Shown in pieces: positions 21,445 to 34,779 of a stretch of DNA of 64,000 bases (the stretch's first letter is position 1; each line of letters begins with the position of its first letter). The notes below the pieces were generated by a model. It had not been told where the DNA came from and ran no database searches. It saw nothing but the letters and a program-made list of their open reading frames with translations. Origin of the DNA: Trichosphaerium sp. ATCC 40318 (Eukaryota; Discosea; Flabellinia; Trichosidae); the NCBI GenBank assembly GCA_038496445.1, contig JALMLS010000374.1:1-64000 (forward strand), in the 5' to 3' direction. The position numbers and the translations under genes were made by a program.

Positions 21445-23400
21445 TTTCTATCTCTGTATAAGATATACTAGAACCTGTATAATCCTGAGTGGACATATAA
21501 TCTTCTTGAGAATAGTACGGCTCATAGTCTGATCGTTGTACACCATAATTATTTTCTGAACCTTTAAGTTGTTCGCTCTTTTTCCTTTAAAAGGAAGTTA
21601 GAAAAAAAAAGAAACTTAAGTTTTTTGGGGATTACCTAGCGCTTAAGAATATTACGTATGTAAGACAAGCAAGCTATATGTAAAGTTAAATACGTAGATA
21701 TTATTGAGATTGAATGACAATACGCACGAGTTCTAATAATCGATACACAACCTGTACACAAAAGAAATATTTCACTCCTTTGTCGGTTTCTTCTCCACCG
21801 TTTGGCCATCTTATAAGAGAAACAATAACTAAAATCATGAAAAGCACTGTGATTAATGTAAGAACGATTAACATATACAAAGCCTACGACTCATAAGTAT
21901 AAAGGAGGTCTACGTAACGTGAAAAATTTCAACAATGGAAAAAAAAATCTGACACATTGTGACATTTTAGGAAATGTGTAAACAAAACTTCTCTCTGCTT
22001 ACTTTCATCAACCAAGCTTTTCTTGCAAAGTACAACTTTGATAGTAATTTATATACAGCACGGCCTATTATAACAAATATGATCATCTGAAAAGAAGCAA
22101 TAGCCTAAAAGTGCAATCAGCTAACTAATTAAAGGCAGTATCCATTTGAAGAAAGTTTGTCGTACAATGAGGAGGCCAGCATAACCTACAGCATATCGTG
22201 TTGCAAACCGTAGAGTTACATAACGTTCTGATACTGAAAGAGCTATAATATCAAGTTAATAAGGATGAATATCATGCTAGTGAAGCACCTATTTGCAAGC
22301 ACAACATGATAGGAATAAGCAAGTAAAAAATACGCTTAACCCACAGCAACAATACAGACTTATTTATAACACAGTAAATCTCTAACCTATAATAAAGAGA
22401 ACATAAATAAGTAAGAACAACATGATAGAAACATAGCGATAAAAATAATAACAAGATATCCTATCTGCATCAAACAAAAGCAAAAGTCGGCTAACATTAT
22501 GAATAAAAGTAAACTTATGGCATTGTTTTTTTGACGTTTACTGCCTTTAAAATGTAATAAAACAGCATACTAGAAAAAGACGTTAACGTCTTTATCATTT
22601 TTTTCATAACAATTTGGAAAAATAAACGTTCTAAAGACCGTTGGCGTTTCGGAAAAAAAAAACTTCAAAAAAAAAAAGTAGTTTGAGTTACCAAATAGCA
22701 TTAGCCAGAGAAAACAAAGAATAACAGCCCCAAATGCCTAGTCCAAAAAGCAAACTATCTACCCAATATGGTGCTATTTCACGAGACCGATGTGGGTCAA
22801 GGAACATGTACAAACTGCGCTCTAAAAAAGAAGAATGTCAAAAAATAGTAAGATTTATGGTAATTCGTGAAAATCGCCTTTGATTGACACATTGCGGGTA
22901 ACTTGCGCTATCTAGCGTACCTAGCGTAGTAAAAAGAACCAGACCCCATATTCCACACATGATTCTCTTCATTGTTCCATCGTATGTCTTATCTTTACTG
23001 AAAGGAGAAGGTGGAGTTCTATTTGGCGTAAGTGATGCGATAGGCGTACAAAGAAGGTACTTTGAATTTGAAATGTCGACTTTGCTCCACAACAGTCCAC
23101 CGTATGTTCGTATTACTTTATATAGCGAAAATAGGAACAACAGTCCAAACAGCGCGCCTCCAACATACATATACGCAACTGTCCACTGTCCAAGTAATTC
23201 TTTAAATCCTTGCCTGCACATAGCCCCTATAGAACGCTTAATGCGTAATCAAGCAGAATTCGTTGCCGTTTGTACCCGTAAATGAAGGAATGCAGTTACA
23301 CACCCCAGAGTTGCAGTGACCATTGTGAAAACAGTCTGAATCTGTTTTACAATGAGTCATTAGGCATGCTAGCAAATGCGCAAATGGTAACTTCCATTTT
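21445..23400 (-). CDS. EGF-like ectodomain plus multi-pass membrane protein (TOM1/GPR137-like), start uncertain
   Basis: An EGF-like module is read at about 23220-23366: CKTDSDCFHNGHCNSGVCNC then IPSFTG-AMC, completed across a 49-nt GTACAA intron. Then come a TM segment (YVGGALFGLLFLFSLYKVI), RIMCGIWGLVLFTTLGTL, and the diagnostic stretch RSLYMFLDPHRSREIAPYW followed by another TM (LLFGLGIWGCYSLFSLA), as in THH1/TOM1/TOM3 and GPR137-type seven-TM proteins. More TM exons follow (MQIGYLVIIFIAMFL, MLIVLTLITVLFMILVIVSL) to a polar tail ending SISYTEIEN. The initiator is unclear: the EGF frame upstream reads KWKLPFAHLLACLMTHC, a plausible signal peptide, but its ATG is one base out of frame. Confidence 0.55.
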
Positions 23401-23442
23401 AAGTGTGCTTTTTTTAGCTAAGCGCTGCCTTGAGGCGGTAAA

Positions 23443-24794
23443 ATGATAAACAAGTTAGCACAGAAGCCTTTCTGCATTCTTGACGGTGGTTTAGCGACTT
23501 CTTTAGAAGCAAAAGGCTTAAAACTCAATGAAGACCTTTGGTCAGCATACTGTCTGGTAGATAACCCTGAGGCAATACAGAAAGTGCACTTAGAATTTTT
23601 GCGTACGTTTTTACGGTTTCCCACATGTAATACCTTCCAACAACATTTAGATGCTGGTTGCGACATTATAACAACTGCGACATACCAGGCATGTCCAAAA
23701 CACGCAAAGTGGGTTGTAACGCTATTCAAAGGCTTCGAGTGAAGCATTTGCAAGGGTTGGCATCGACAAGGAGCGCTATGCAGCACTTCTCAAGTAAAAA
23801 CAGTAAAATGTGACATTTGACACTTACAATGTGAAGAACAAGCGTCGATTTAGCAGTCAAAGCCCGAAATGAACACACTCTAAAAAAAAAAACGACACGG
23901 ACGATACTGCAATAATAGCGGCGTCTCTAGGTAATGACATTGCGTTATATAGTACTAACTAACCGGACTAGGTTGTTATGGGGCTTTCCTTGCTGATGGA
24001 AGTGAGTATAATCCAAAATATGCAGCTACAGTATCTGCAGACACGTTAAAAGCATTTCACAAGAATAGACTGGATATACTGGCTGATGAGGAGTACGTTT
24101 AGAAAGTTGTATACTAAAAGAAGTGACGAGATAAATAGAAACGTTGACGTTTTCGCTTTTGAAACCGTGCCATGCCTAAAAGAGGCTGTAGCTATCGGCC
24201 AACTCCTTAGCGAGTCGTACAAAGACAAGGAAGTACGCCACAATAATCTTTATACGCTGCACTGTACGCTTATAATCATCAAAGGCGTGGATCAGCTTTT
24301 CTTGTAAGAACGGTGAGGTTACGAATAACAATGAAGATATTGGCACGTGTGCTAAAGAACTGGAGAGGTATAAACAAGTAAGTAAAGAAAAGGAGATGGT
24401 TTTGTATTCATTGTGCTGATTGCTGATCACTGATGTTGATAGGTTGTAGCTATAGGCGTAAACTGTACAGCTCCTCAATATATAACAAGTTTGATAAAAA
24501 AAATTAAAGACAACTCTACAAAACCCATTATTGTTTATCCAAACTCAGGAGAAGGATGGGACTCTAATAATGCAACGTGGCTTCCAGGAGAGAAAAATAC
24601 AGGTGACTTCCGAGCTGTTGCTCGTAAAACTAAAAAAAAAACCTTCTTACAAAGTATAAGGTTCCCTTGCTGATAAAGCGATTGAGTGGATAGAAGCAGG
24701 TGCAAGCGTTATCGGTGGTTGTTGTAGAATATCAGCAAGTGATATAGAAGCTCTTAAGAAGTCACTGATGAAACATCACGAGAGAACTATGTAG
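23443..24794 (+). CDS. Homocysteine S-methyltransferase
   Basis: Transfers a methyl group, typically from S-methylmethionine, to homocysteine to form methionine. N-terminal barrel start CILDGGLATSLEAKGLKLNE, LWSA, AGCDIITTATYQA, then SLGCYGAFLADGSEYNP, DVFAFETVPCLKEAVAIGQL, the zinc Cys in AIGVNCTAPQYI, PIIVYPNSGEGWD, and the C-terminal zinc pair in GASVIGGCCRISASDIEAL. All three zinc cysteines are present. Seven or so introns; the one at 23689-23731 is GC-AG (GCATGT...CAAAG), required to give YQ|ASSEAF. Stop TAG 24792-24794. Confidence 0.9.
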
Positions 24795-24855
24795 CTATAA
24801 TAAGTTTATTCAAGAAAGATTTCTGTATGGTTTTTTTACAGCGATGTAAGGTATT

Positions 24856-25237
24856 CTAAGCAAGTTTCAAGAATTGCATTAGCTGTTCGTCTTCACAAGC
24901 ATTATCAAAGGCTTCAAAGTTACCACAGTATTGATCGCCATTACAGATTTGAGGAGGCAATGCTAAGTGAAAGGTCAGAGAACGGAAAAAAAAAAAACTT
25001 ATTTGGATCCGCCTAGCGCATCTGCTGTAGCACAGCGCGCTTTCGCTGAGCGTGTAAAATACCTTTTGGATCCCCAGCAAGCTCGCGCATCTTTTCCTTA
25101 TCTGCCGTTCCCTTGGCAATGTCTATTATGTTGATAGGTATCTTCTTGCCTTCTAGAACCATCTGTATCTTCTGCTGACGCTTTTTAATTACTTGACTGC
25201 TTGATACAGTTGCGAAGTATAAATCTATCGTTGCCAT
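24856..25237 (-). CDS. SH3BGR/SH3BGRL-like thioredoxin-fold protein
   Basis: About 105 residues, cytosolic. The pattern is that of the SH3-binding glutamic-acid-rich family: LYFATVSSSQVIKKRQQKIQ, GKKIPINIIDIAKGTADKEK, MRELAGDPKG, then LPPQICNGDQYCGNFEAFDN and an end at QFLKLA. The glutaredoxin-type CxxC is absent, as in the family, so it is a non-catalytic fold. The join QQM|PLPPQ needs an intron at 24963-25017 starting GCTAGG, a GC-AG intron. Start codon is 8 bp from a possible divergent ORF at 25245. Confidence 0.8.
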
Positions 25238-25244
25238 AGCGTAA

Positions 25245-25457
25245 ATGAGTGGTTTGCTGTGCCAAAACTGCGAGACAAGTCAAGCTCACATTTCTAAAAC
25301 CCAAATCCAATCACTATCCCACAAGACAACGTAAGAACGCAACTAATCGCTCTCACATTGCTTACTTTACTCCAGCGAGTGCGTTTCAATAGCGGAAATG
25401 TTTGATTTCGTTGTAGGAAATCTCGCCACGTTCCTCCTTGCCATTATAGCATTTTGA
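25245..25457 (+). CDS. Possible small ORF, two exons
   Basis: ATG at 25245 gives MSGLLCQNCETSQAHISK, then after a GTAAGA...CTCCAG intron ECVSIAEMFDFVVGNLATFL and stop at 25455. Short hydrophobic C-terminus and one CxxC. No family recognised; may be the 5' region of a transcript or chance. Confidence 0.2.
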
Positions 25458-25544
25458 CGCTCTCTTGCACTTGTTCAGTGACCTTGATCCATTTAGCACC
25501 TATTCGCACTATTTCAACAGCATAATTTCCGTCGTGCCATTTAG

Positions 25545-26730
<1,186 letters not shown>

Positions 26731-26751
26731 TGGGAAAGAAGGTGAATATTC

Positions 26752-26800
26752 TTAGAGAGAGAGCTCGTTAGAGATAGAGAGAGAGAACTCGAGCTCTAGC
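26752..26800. repeat. GA-rich low-complexity stretch
   Basis: Imperfect GAGA/CTC repeat (AGAGAGAGAGCTCG...GAGAGAGAACTCGAGCTC) just 3' of the ArfGAP stop. Contains a short palindrome GAGCTC twice. Confidence 0.6.
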
Positions 26801-27191
26801 CCTTCTTTAATTTTTTTTATTGTACAGAAAATGTAAATAAGTTATCTTTCCAATAAACTATGTATTACAAATTTACGTTATCATATTGTTTGAAGTATGC
26901 AGTTCGTACAGAAAATACGCTAAAAAAAAGGATTTGGAACGTGATATTTTATGGATTATCATGCCGAGTAGAGGATTGTTTCAGAGAACGAAACCGATAC
27001 TTAAACTGATTTAGTTTTTGGATGTAGGAACCCAACACAGGAACTCTTGTTGTCTCCAAGATACAAAGTTCTTTAGTCGTTTGCACGTATTAAAACAGAG
27101 CAGGAACTCATAGTCGCTATCCAAGTTCCTATGGCTTAATTAGCAAGCCAGTACTGCCGCGAATAACGAATAACTACTTACATAGAAAGCC
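26801..27191. other. Intergenic, no gene seen
   Basis: Contains AATAAA at about 26850 for the ArfGAP gene and two copies of CAGGAACTC about 60 bp apart (near 27038 and 27101). Otherwise nothing recognisable. Confidence 0.4.
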
Positions 27192-28953
27192 ATGGCTGAG
27201 GACTTTAGTTTCCTTGATGCGGAATACGACCCATGTACAAACTACTTGTTTTACAATTCTAACTGCTCTTTAAAGTCGAAGAGAGCGCAAACGACAGTTA
27301 TATTGATATTGTAGATTCTCAAACAATGATTGAAGCTGTAGCTCCTCACTCTCAGTATCCTCAACAAATACACTTAGATGAGGAACCACCACAAAATGTA
27401 AACGAATATTACAATCCATATTCAAACACGAGTGAAGTTATATATGCAGGCGATGCTATGGGCATGGACGTTCACCTCAGCGAACAGTCACCCATTGAAG
27501 GACAATACTTTGCTACTGGCTCGGGTGGTCAACTTTCAATGCTCGAGAACGAACTCTCTTTACCTTCAAACGATTGTATGGATGTAGACGATCACAATAT
27601 TGGTATGTAACTAGCTTGCAAACGGATAATAAACTCACTCTATGTTAGATTTGAGGCTAGGACCCAATCAACAAAAATCAGTAACAAGACCAGCATGCGG
27701 CAGAAGCGGAGTACGTTATGTTACATTTTTTCGAATAAATCTCATTAACATGTTTACTTTTCTGCCAGGGTGGGTTGTTAACAGTAGAGTAAAAGACGAA
27801 CCACTCTATTGCGCGGAGTGTGAGGGATTTAAAAGCAAAAAAATCAAGTGTCGCGTAGTATTAGAGAAGAGAGCAAAAAAAGGTGTAATTCCGAGAACAA
27901 ACAACGAGCTGTTTTTTATTGGTAAGCCTAAAACACATGACAACAAGTATGAGATCCAAATCGCTTTCGCATACGCTGGAGAATATACTATCTTATTTGT
28001 ATACAAACACTTGAAGGTTTCTATTCATGTAACGGTTCGAAGTAACAGACCAAGAACATATCCAGAAAAAAGCGAGAATCACGGATTATTTAAGAATGAA
28101 CTAGTTAGCCTGGCAGGCTCCAAATTTTTGAAAGGACTACCAAAAAAAGAGGTACCATATCTTGTTTCATAACGTAGTTCATTAATTGTGCCTACGATGT
28201 AGTTAAAAAACACTAAAGTATGCCTCAAAAAAGATGTTAAAAATCACTTCATGCAAACGCTTTTTAATTCACAGTATGTGACTTGCTACCGTTTCCTCAC
28301 ACGTGACCTTTTATTGTAGAATTAAAGATCCAAATCCAAGGGAAAACAACGCCTATGTACGTTTTACGTTGCGATGAGTGTGTTTGGCGTACCAGCACAT
28401 CAAGCGACTAACTCTTTTTTTTTGCGCAAGAGGTGGCAAGGACGACATGGTAAATTTCATGAGAACACTCTCGAGCTTAGAACAGTAAAAAAGGATCATT
28501 TTTTTGTTCATTTCAAAATTGCATGGGGCGATAAAGCCAAAAGGGTCGGAAAAGATCTCAAAATGAAAATAGATGTACGTCTTACTTTTTTTTTGTGTAC
28601 TTTTTTTGCGCAACAATTTGTCAATAAAAATATACATGAAAGCTGTACTTGTACTCTTGATGGCGCATGTAACCGAACAAAATTGATTGAAAACAAAGAC
28701 AAGCAGCTTCTTTTTCTTCTCTGTAGCGAGACTATTGTTAACACTTATTTCTTAGAGAGACATCAAAGAAACACTACACAAACATAAGATATACTGGGTT
28801 CCAGATGCCAACACATTGTTTATCTGGCCTACCGATTATCCAAAGGCTGTTGCTTTTGATAGTTTCCATGACGATGATATAAGTACTCTTGAATTTTTTA
28901 TAAAATCAAACAGTATTATATGCATTAGCCTAAGTAATTTGAATTTTGAATAA
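27192..28953 (+). CDS. Unrecognised protein, acidic N-terminus and basic folded domain
   Basis: Starts MAEDFSFLDAEYDPFEESAN, an acidic region resembling an activation domain, rich in D, E, Q and N through HLDEEPPQNVNEYYNPYSNT. After two introns a basic, beta-rich part follows: RLGPNQQKSVTRPACGRSG, RVKDEPLYCAECEGFKSKKI, EIQIAFAYAGEYTILFVYKH. Later exons encode RKRWQGRHGKFHENTLELRT, FKIAWGDKAKRVGKDLKMKI and KIYWVPDANTLFIWPTDYPK, ending LSNLNFE at 28953. The layout (acidic disordered start, basic core with cysteines) would suit a transcription factor with an immunoglobulin-like DNA-binding fold, but no family motif is certain. One intron contains ACACGTGACC (28300). Confidence 0.5.
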
Positions 28954-29070
28954 GTAGTGAACTTTGCCACGTGGATCTTGTACAAAACTCCCAAAAATAA
29001 AGTAACTTGTACCATGTTGGCACCAATGTATAGATCGATTTAATCTTATAATTTACACTATTTTTATTGC

Positions 29071-30890
29071 TTAAACAACACCATACCGTGATTTTAGTCG
29101 AAGAGCAGTTGCATGTGAAAAATGACTTAGTTTTGCTATTGCTATTTTTTCAGATATTCTAAAAGTTATGGCTTGTCTCATACGCCAAGATAATTTTTTA
29201 TCCCGTAACATATTCTCATCTTGTTTGTATGTTGTCTTAAATGTATCAAGCGTATATACACACAACTTGTGTAAAATTAAGAGAGCATCAATCTCGTGTA
29301 AAATCCCCACTAAGTGACTAATGAGCAAGAAAAAAGAAGGAAAATTGTGCTTTTGCTTACTTTTTTGACCTTGTATTACTTTTGACACGTGATATGAATC
29401 AAACCTAAACAACAGTGAGAATATTATTTGGTATTCGCCATACATAGATGCTTTGTTGAGGGCGAGAAGTCGGCCTATTATTAAGTTTGGCTTTGTTAGA
29501 CCAGTTGAAAAAACATCAAGTCCGTTTAGAACTCTGCTAACAATAGAGTACACTACTTTGTCAGCACTATTATTCTTAGGTATTTTTAACCGTCCAAGAT
29601 GTCCTTGTGTATCAATCAAAGCGAACCCATAATCTTTCAATAGCTCTGTGTTGCTTGTAACACCATAGTTTGATAAAACTTCGTCGCCTAAAAAATTTAT
29701 TTATAAGCAAAGTGATCTTGGAACTGGTTGAGCAAATTAAATATCATCAAAACTGTTCATGACAGGTAGTAGACAAAGTAACGAACCAGCTTTCCAATTT
29801 TTTGCACTATTAAAAAATCCAAGCCTAGTGTTATGTACTTAGTAGTTAAACACTAAAACGAAGAAAGAATGAAGCTATTTTTTTTTACTTGTTTGGACCA
29901 GATAGGGCTGTTTGATGCATAGTAGATGACGGAGAGTGGTTGAAAATATCAAATAAAGGTAATATCCACAACCTTTGTTTTGGTAGTAATCCCTATATTG
30001 ACGTAAGTATAGCAATCGAATAGAACAAGTTGAGTCTTAAGACGCAAAAGCTGGGCTTCTTGTTTTTTTCTTTTTTTTTCTTTTTTTGTTTCTTACCTCT
30101 TCGTTCCAGTATCTAGAGTGTATCATACTAATAGCCCAACAGAACTCTTCATAATCCACATTTTTTCCAATCTTAGTTTGTAAATCTAATCTGTTGTAAA
30201 CGCTTTTTATTCGGCTCTATAGCTTTGTTGATGAGTTCAATTATATGTGCCACCATTCTCTTACAAACGTACCCTTTCCTTTCTAAATCTTTCGTAACTA
30301 CTAGTATATCTCAAAGCCTTCATTTCATCTGGAGTAAAGAAGAGAATTGTACTGTTCTTAAGACATATGTCAGAAGCAAACAAGTACTAGATATTTCAAC
30401 TTACATCACGTGGTAGACTATCTATCCATGGCCACCATGTACTCTTGTGACCCAACTTATGTTTCTCTACCAGCATATAAACTGCAAGACAAGTTGGTAG
30501 GGTTTCTTTGCTACAAAGAAAATCAGCAATACTGAACGTCAGCCAAGGAAAATGCTCGTACCTATAGATATCATGAACAGCTTCATTGACTCGTTTAAAA
30601 ACTGGAGTCTTCTCGTTGAATGTATGGGCCAACGAAATAATGGCCAAAGGTTCTCTCATGTCTATAGATCCGGTGGCAAAAGCCCCGATACCCCGTGTAG
30701 GTGACCACCGCAATTCTGAAGCAAACAGTTACCAACAACAGAACATTTCTAAGCTATACAAACCAATTTTTGGATGTAGTTGTCCTCCGTCTTTCTCTAT
30801 CCAATTCAAAAGCCTTTGTATCTTTCTACGTATATCTGGAGGTGTGGACAAATCAATTTGACTCTTACTGTTTACCTCAATGGACTCCAT
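29071..30890 (-). CDS. SET-domain methyltransferase (SETD3/Rubisco-LSMT-like)
   Basis: Protein lysine or histidine methyltransferase. Start MESIEVNSKSQIDLSTPPDI; helix LLNWIEKDGGQLHPKIGL; SET start RGIGAFATGSIDMREPLAII; LAVYMLVEKHKLGHKSTWWP-WIDSLP matches the SETD3/LSMT insert; EEFCWAISMIHSRYWNEE; the S-adenosylmethionine motif PLFDIFNHSP; and the GDEVLSNYG-type pseudoknot motif followed by LLKDYGFALIDTQGHLG. The C-terminal helical substrate-binding (Rubis-subs-bind) region runs to SRYGVV. Several introns, one with GACACGTGAT (29387). An in-frame splice from the upstream secreted gene would also reach this start; see findings. Confidence 0.8.
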
Positions 30891-30930
30891 TACTAATTTA
30901 GCTCCAACACTTTTTGCAATCCGAACTTTG

Positions 30931-32450
30931 TCAAATGATATAACTTAAGAAAAAAATAAGAAAAAATAAGAACAAAAACGCTTTCGTCGTACTAGCGAAG
31001 TCATTTGCATTTGGTATGACATAGCCTTCACTTAGTACTTTACCGTACGACGAAAACAAAACTGTGTAAAGCTCGTATTCAACAACACAACTGGCAACTA
31101 ACTGTCCGTCATCTCTTGAAACTGCTCCAAGTGTTAGCAACTCAGTTAAAAAAAATACGATTTTGTTGTTACCTAATTTCCATGGCCCTTTATGCGAATC
31201 AGTTACATGAAGTGGAGTTGAACTCCATACGAGTTCTGAATCTTTAGCAGTGTATTTTGATACAGTTAATAACCTCTTCTTCTTGTTGGTGTTTACAATC
31301 AAGGCAAACACTACAAACCCTTAGAATTAACCAAAAAAAAAAAAGTGATCATGTCCTTTAAGAAATTACACATACTATTGCCTTGTTTATCCCATGCAAT
31401 TTGTTCTAGTAGTTGGTGAATATGTGCACAGGGGTTTTTTAAATATGTGAACCTGCTGGAAACTCAATATTAGGCATGGATCTTTGAACAAGACCGCTTG
31501 AAGAAAGAGAAAAAAATCCATTATTTTTTCCTATTTTATCATCCCAATGGTGCCCTTTGAATTGTTGCACAACTATACCATCACTATGCTTTTGAAACAA
31601 TCTTATTTTGTCTTCAGTAGTAGAAGTACCGATCTTACTAAATACATATATCCCTTGTTGTGTCAAAGATGCTAAGAATAACCCTTTAAATTCATCAGTT
31701 GTTTCATGTAAAGTCCTTAAAAAAATAAAGTTAGAACGTTGTTTACAGTCTTCCACCAAAAGCACCCTTCAAATTCAATTGACGTTGCATAGTCTCCAGC
31801 AATATAAACACTACCGTCATATACAACAACATCATGTATGGAAGCAGTTTGCCAACTAGTAGTCGTAAGTAACGGATACATTAATTTCAAAAACTGCGAA
31901 GAACCTATCAGAAAAAACACAGCTGCCTTCGTTGAAGATTGCAATAAAAAATCCTCCTACAGGTGCTGCTTGGATCACGTGATCATCGACAATGTGCCAT
32001 GGTTTTTGTGCTGGGTTGATATAATGTTTAGACACTCATAACAAAGCAATAGGTGTTGATATATCGCGTACATTTATAGTTAGAAGCTACCACAACGAAA
32101 TTGTTTCCTGATTGGATTACAACTCGGTTTTTAGCGTCAATAACGTTTATAGATACAGCCCAGAGGCACTGATCGCTTTTTGAGTCGTAGTACGCCAAAA
32201 TAACTTTATTCGTGTCCTGCTGTTGTTTTCATCAATGAAATGAACTAAAATGCGTGCGGGGTACCTTGGTAGGGTTGTATTGGGCTGACGAGCATGAAAA
32301 TGGATGCTTCGCCGATAATATAAACGCTGAACCTCGTTTTGACGTATGGGTAGCGTGTATTCGTAATCCTGGTTGTTTATTCAGGCCTTTAGCGTAAATT
32401 ATGAAACAGCTTATCAATATGTAGTAATAGAGCGTATGAGGTACTCTCAT
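30931..32450 (-). CDS. Secreted protein with SBBP/beta-propeller-like repeats
   Basis: Signal peptide MRVPHTLYYYILISCFIIYA. Repeating units follow, each with a 'value of a displayed item' pattern found in SBBP-like propellers: VILAYYDSKSDQCLWAVSIN with NNFVVVASNYK; VYIAGDYATSIEFEGCFW; FKGLFLASLTQQGIYVFSKI; KDSELVWSSTPLHVTDSHKG; LVASCVVEYELYTVLFSS. Length about 400 residues after splicing. Probably extracellular; ligand unknown. The 3' end is uncertain: the frame stops at 30931 after a T-rich stretch that is better read as an intron (GTACGACG...TTCTTAAG). Confidence 0.5.
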
Positions 32451-32821
32451 GGCAACGTAGATACTCCAGTGTCACTCAAAAGGCGTTGTCACGAACTGCA
32501 AAAAACTTAAGCAGAATAACTGCTATTCCGCGTATTTCGTTTTTGTGAGGTTAACCAGTGACAAAAGTACCGCTAACATACTGAAATTTTAATCTGTCAA
32601 TGAAAAAGGTCACGTGTATTCGATAAACATACAAAATAACTGCTGTCAGGTATTCAGTTTAAGATTTGTTTGGGCACAACCACAACGGCATTGGTATTAT
32701 AAATTATTAACTTGAAAGGAAGCACAATAAAACCAAGGTGGAATTCGAACTGTAAGTAAAATAAACCTGTACTTCAGTAATGGAGTATTTTATTGACAAA
32801 CATTTTCGGGTTTTTTTTTAC
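32451..32821. other. Intergenic, no gene seen
   Basis: Upstream of the propeller gene (minus) and 3' of the MORN2 gene (minus). Contains AAGGTCACGTGTATTC (32608). No open frame of interest. Confidence 0.5.
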
Positions 32822-34432
32822 TTACATCTCAATACGCTCACCATCTTCATCCCACTCCTCAAAATCAGTTATTTCTTTTGACCCATCATCAGCAAGATTA
32901 ACATTATAAGTACTGTTTAATTGCCCATTCCTATGCCATTGTTTATAAAGTCCGTAAACACAACCATTAATCTTAAAACACTGAAGCCACATTTGACCAT
33001 TATCATACCACTTCTCATACTTTCCATTGTGCTCCATATTAGTCATATAATACCTCGCCTTGAGTTGACCATTTTCATACCATCTATTAACCTCACCATC
33101 TGTAATACCATTTACCTGTGTATATTGTTGATAAAGCTGACCATTTCTGTACCACTCTTTACAAATACCATCAAGTTTTCCGTCTTTAAAATGTTGTTCA
33201 AGGTAGAGTTGTCCGTTATCGTACCACTGCTTAGCAATACCGTATTTCTTTCCATTCTTTGTTGTACAAAGTACTTTAAGTTGTCCGTTATCATGCCAGT
33301 GCTTACATTCACCTTCAGTCTCACCTGACTTCATTGTACACTTCTTTTCAAGCTGTCCGTTGTTGTGGAATGATTCGTATTCACCTTCGAATTTATCATC
33401 TACCTTTGTACCTCTTATACTCATAATACCATTAAAATGATACTGATGATAGAACCCATTAGATTGGTCATCCTTCTTAACCGTATCAACAAATAATTGT
33501 CCATTATTATGGTACTCCTTGAAAGGTCCTTCTTCATTTCCGTTTTTCATTTGACAGTTTATTCTTAACTGTCCATTATCATACCACTCATTATACTCAC
33601 CTTCCTCTTTACCTTCTTTCATAAAACAATGAACTTCTAATTGACCGTTTCTATGCCAATCCTTAACTTCACCTTCCTCTTTACCTTTACGCATTAAACA
33701 CTTTGATTTGATGTTACCGTTATCGAAATAGTTTAATACTTTTCCTTCTTCTAAATCATCTTTCATAACACACTCTACTTTTACTTGTCCGTTCTCATAC
33801 CACTCACGGTAAGGACCCTGATCCTTATTATCTACTCTTGATACTTCAACCTTTAGTTGACCATTTTCATACCATTGTTTATGAGGACCAGTCTCCTTGT
33901 CGTCTTTCATAGTTGAGAACAAAGATATTTGTCCGGACTCATAAAACTCTTTGAAATCTCCGTTTTCTTTGTCATCCTTTAGGATCCATTCAAACTGCAA
34001 CTTACCACTACTATACCAATTTCTACGAATACCATGCCTCTTACCATTAATAACGTGACCCCGAACGTGTAATTGTCCATTCTTGTGCCACGCGAGCCAC
34101 TCTCCATGCTTTTCCATTTTTTCGTTGTAATGCGTCATTATTGCCGCTTTTTTACATAAAGTATGCCTATAAACGCACGTGAGTCAAGCGGGATACGAAA
34201 TAAAAAAAATTCTCTTCAAAAAAAAAAAAGATAGCAATGCACACGTGTGGAAGAAAACAGTTTTAAGCAGTCGGAAGGAGATAGAATCGTAGATTTTTTT
34301 TTCGAGTTTTTTTTTTAACTTCTCGTACCATTTGGTGAACGTTTCTGCGTTATATGTGCAGATTAGTTGTTGTACATCGCGAGGGAAGTCAAGAAACGAT
34401 ATTTTACGCGTTTTTAATTGATCTGGGTTCAA
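32822..34432 (-). CDS. F-box-like protein with 17 MORN2-type repeats
   Basis: Exon 1 (34432 to about 34250) starts MNPDQLKTRK and holds an F-box-like motif, SFLDFPRDVQQLICTYNAET. A T-rich intron (GTGTGCATTG...TTTATAG, including a CACGTG) joins in frame to a long exon with 17 tandem 24-residue repeats of the form EGEYKEWY(D/E)NGQLKV.C.MK.GKE (MORN_2/YwqK-type, distinct from classical MORN). The repeat run ends QWHRNGQLNSTYNV and a short acidic tail. Arrays of this repeat type are common in bacteria and in giant viruses of protists; coupling to an F-box suggests a ubiquitin-ligase adaptor. Repeat ligand unknown. Confidence 0.8.
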
Positions 34433-34779
34433 TAAGCGTTATTTGTGAAATTAAGAACAGTTTAACGTACCATCTACCTTTAATCGCTTATTCATGACCT
34501 ATGGCATGTTATGGTCGCGAAAAAAGAAACGCTCGTCTACATTTAACGCGTAGTACTACGCAAAAAAGGGATAGAGAGCATAATAAACGTACGCAGTTGC
34601 TTCTTTCAGCTCTTACGTTAGCTGGTGTTTGAACACTACGACCCCAAGTGCTATTAGTACAATAAGCTGCGCTTCCGTTACTTGCTTTAAGTTGTAGGCT
34701 TCTTTGTTGAAAAAGTGCCTTAACAGCAGTTACGTCCGCGGACTATTTATCATCACAGCTCCGCCATTGCTCTAAAAGC
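34433..34779. other. Divergent intergenic region
   Basis: Lies between the F-box/MORN2 start and F-box/LRR copy 2. No gene recognised; presumed shared promoter region. Confidence 0.4.

Noticed and set aside
32738-32760. tRNA-like T-arm (GGAATTCGAACTG)
   Set aside because: No matching acceptor or anticodon arms could be folded around it; no tRNA gene was found in the window.
32822-34138. Bacterial YwqK toxin-antitoxin component
   Set aside because: Repeats match the MORN2 fold, but an F-box exon and a spliceosomal intron argue for a eukaryotic gene; nothing toxin-like is seen.
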